DNA from: Bdellovibrionales bacterium
Lineage (GTDB): Bacteria > Bdellovibrionota > UBA2361 > JAGRAS01
Length of the DNA: 6,045 bases
Reading direction: 5' to 3'
NCBI GenBank assembly: GCA_020434465.1
Contig: JAGRAS010000110.1
Location: 1-6,045, forward strand
This document shows, piece by piece, positions 4,722 to 6,045 of the stretch. Positions within the stretch are counted from its first letter, which is position 1; every line of letters begins with the position of its first letter. The notes beneath the pieces are model-generated. The model saw only the letters and a program-made list of their open reading frames with translations, ran no database searches and was not told the origin of the DNA. A program made the translations under genes and the position numbers.

Positions 4722-6045
4722 TCACACTAAAAGCCATCTTAGCTTATTTACAACTTCTTTCTTAATTTCAATTAAAATATCTTTTTTTCTGCCCTCGGCA
4801 AATTCAATGTGATTAAATAGATTCTTTAGGTAGCCATTAGCCCACCTTACTGCTTGTTGCTTTGTTTCTTGATCCGCAAACCGTACGATCCTAACAACCG
4901 CATCAAATGGATTTGAATAAACACTCACATCAAAAAATTCATCCATCTCTGGTATTTTAACTAATGCTGGATCTAATGCTTCTGATAAAAATGAAAACAA
5001 GTCCTCTAAACTTGGGGTATAGGCTAAAGCTTCACAAGTGGTATCTCGTACAATGCGTTCTTCATGTAAAAGCGCAGGTTTAAGCAGCGATCTAGCACTA
5101 CTGTTGTCAATTACTGATGCTATTCCCTGTAATAAATAAACTGTCTCAGGTCTTATCTCAGAAAAAGTTATTCTAAGAGATTCTTCATCTTGAGGATTAT
5201 AGGAAAATTGATCTTCAGTATCCTCCGAAATAACTTGACTAGGCTTTTGTATTTCTAATAAAAGCTCAATTAAGGATGTATATTTTTCTATAACACCATC
5301 CTGAGGCCCCCCAATAATGCCGAGTGCCGATAATGAAAGTAGTTTAACGTCTTCATTTTTATCGCTTAGCAGTGCAAATATTTTCTCTGTAGCATTTTTA
5401 GCTCTTCTGCCCAAAGCCATAAGCCCCTTAAGTGCTAATTTTTTAATCTCAAGTTGGTCGTGATCTAAAAGTGTTATTAGTTCGTCAACGATCCCTGGTG
5501 CAATACGATCTAAAAAGGCACTGATTTGCTTGGGGTAAATTTCTGCCGTACTTGAGTACCCATCTAATAAATAAATCGCACCAGCTTTAGGAATTAAATC
5601 ATCACTAAGAATAGCTGTTTTAATTTCTAAAAAACCTTGGTTCTCTTGCTCGAAAAATTGAAGAAAAGCTTTATGACAGTAGTTATAAACATAGGTACTG
5701 TCCCAACGATTGACTAGCGACTTATCAATTCTGTCTTTGCCAAGACCAAAAATACCACAGTCTCTAATCATCATTGAAGGGTTAAAAGTAACTCCTTTAT
5801 CATAAGTTGCTTGCACAATGTAAAAACGACTAAGGTCAGTTATTTGCTCCCCATTTAACAGATTAAATAAAGTTTGAGTCTGTAGTTCAGTTAATGTTGT
5901 TTCGCATAAATTTGATTGCGAAATACCAAGTATCGCACATTCCTTTCTCAGCAAATCAGATTCATCTTTAACTTTTTTGCAAGCAATTTTTAAAAGTTGA
6001 TTAATAATGGACGGGTGTTTTCTGGTTAACTCCCTTAAGGTTCCG
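4722..6045 (-). CDS. HEAT-repeat protein (5' end beyond window)
   Basis: The frame is open from the right edge to a TGA at 4722-4724, giving 440 residues. A TTG at 5952-5954 could be taken as a start, but the 30 codons before it (6044-5955) have no stop and continue in the same helical style. The true start therefore most likely lies outside the window. Two clear HEAT-like repeats lie at about 5501-5300, counted down the minus strand. The first reads IVDELITLLDHDQLEIKKLA followed by LKGLMALG. The second reads IFALLSDKNEDVKLLSLSAL followed by GIIGG. Further, more divergent helical pairs flank them, including RPETVYLLQGIASVI and EERIVRDTTCEALAY. An acidic insertion (ISEDTEDQFSYNPQDEES) interrupts the array near 5233-5177. 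Such alpha-solenoids serve as protein-binding scaffolds; no enzymatic motif or membrane segment is seen and the partner is unknown. The gene converges on the MerC-domain gene, with only eight bases between its stop and the TAG of the restored MerC frame. Confidence 0.8.
   Translation of the reverse strand, partial: GTLRELTRKHPSIINQLLKIACKKVKDESDLLRKECAILGISQSNLCETTLTELQTQTLFNLLNGEQITDLSRFYIVQATYDKGVTFNPSMMIRDCGIFGLGKDRIDKSLVNRWDSTYVYNYCHKAFLQFFEQENQGFLEIKTAILSDDLIPKAGAIYLLDGYSSTAEIYPKQISAFLDRIAPGIVDELITLLDHDQLEIKKLALKGLMALGRRAKNATEKIFALLSDKNEDVKLLSLSALGIIGGPQDGVIEKYTSLIELLLEIQKPSQVISEDTEDQFSYNPQDEESLRITFSEIRPETVYLLQGIASVIDNSSARSLLKPALLHEERIVRDTTCEALAYTPSLEDLFSFLSEALDPALVKIPEMDEFFDVSVYSNPFDAVVRIVRFADQETKQQAVRWANGYLKNLFNHIEFAEGRKKDILIEIKKEVVNKLRWLLV

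Overview
The window is AT-rich (roughly one third G+C by eye) and densely coded, with short intergenic gaps, ATG starts and partial Shine-Dalgarno sites where they can be seen. This is a bacterial chromosome fragment. TAA, TAG and TGA all end genes here, so the standard code (table 11) applies. A stand-alone GGQ release-factor-like protein and a MerC-domain membrane protein are consistent with a Gram-negative-type bacterium, but nothing seen fixes the phylum. No rRNA, tRNA, CRISPR array, insertion sequence or phage gene was seen.

Layout from left to right. (1) Positions 1-1168, minus strand: a GGQ-domain release-factor-like gene followed 18 bases later by a major-facilitator-type transporter that runs off the left edge. 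The two probably form an operon. (2) Positions 1278-4199, plus strand: three genes I do not recognise. They encode a 322-residue protein with an Ala-rich N-terminus and a charged linker, a 525-residue largely basic helical/coiled-coil protein, and an 80-residue strongly acidic protein. The second and third are separated by 9 bases and are almost certainly co-transcribed. (3) Positions 4276-4713, plus strand: a MerC-domain four-helix membrane protein. An in-frame TAA stops it at 4657, yet the conserved end of the family (Ala-His-Leu-Leu-Asn and a Cys-rich tail) continues in the same frame for 17 more codons. (4) Positions 4722-6045, minus strand: a HEAT-repeat protein that converges on the MerC gene and is open to the right edge, so its true start lies outside the window.

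The release-factor/transporter pair and the three-gene block diverge from a 109-base gap (1169-1277). The MerC gene and the HEAT gene converge. The most concrete anomaly is the nonsense codon in the MerC gene. The most open question is the function of the three-gene block, where a basic helical protein is paired with a tiny acidic one. No functional link between the four regions can be shown from sequence alone.
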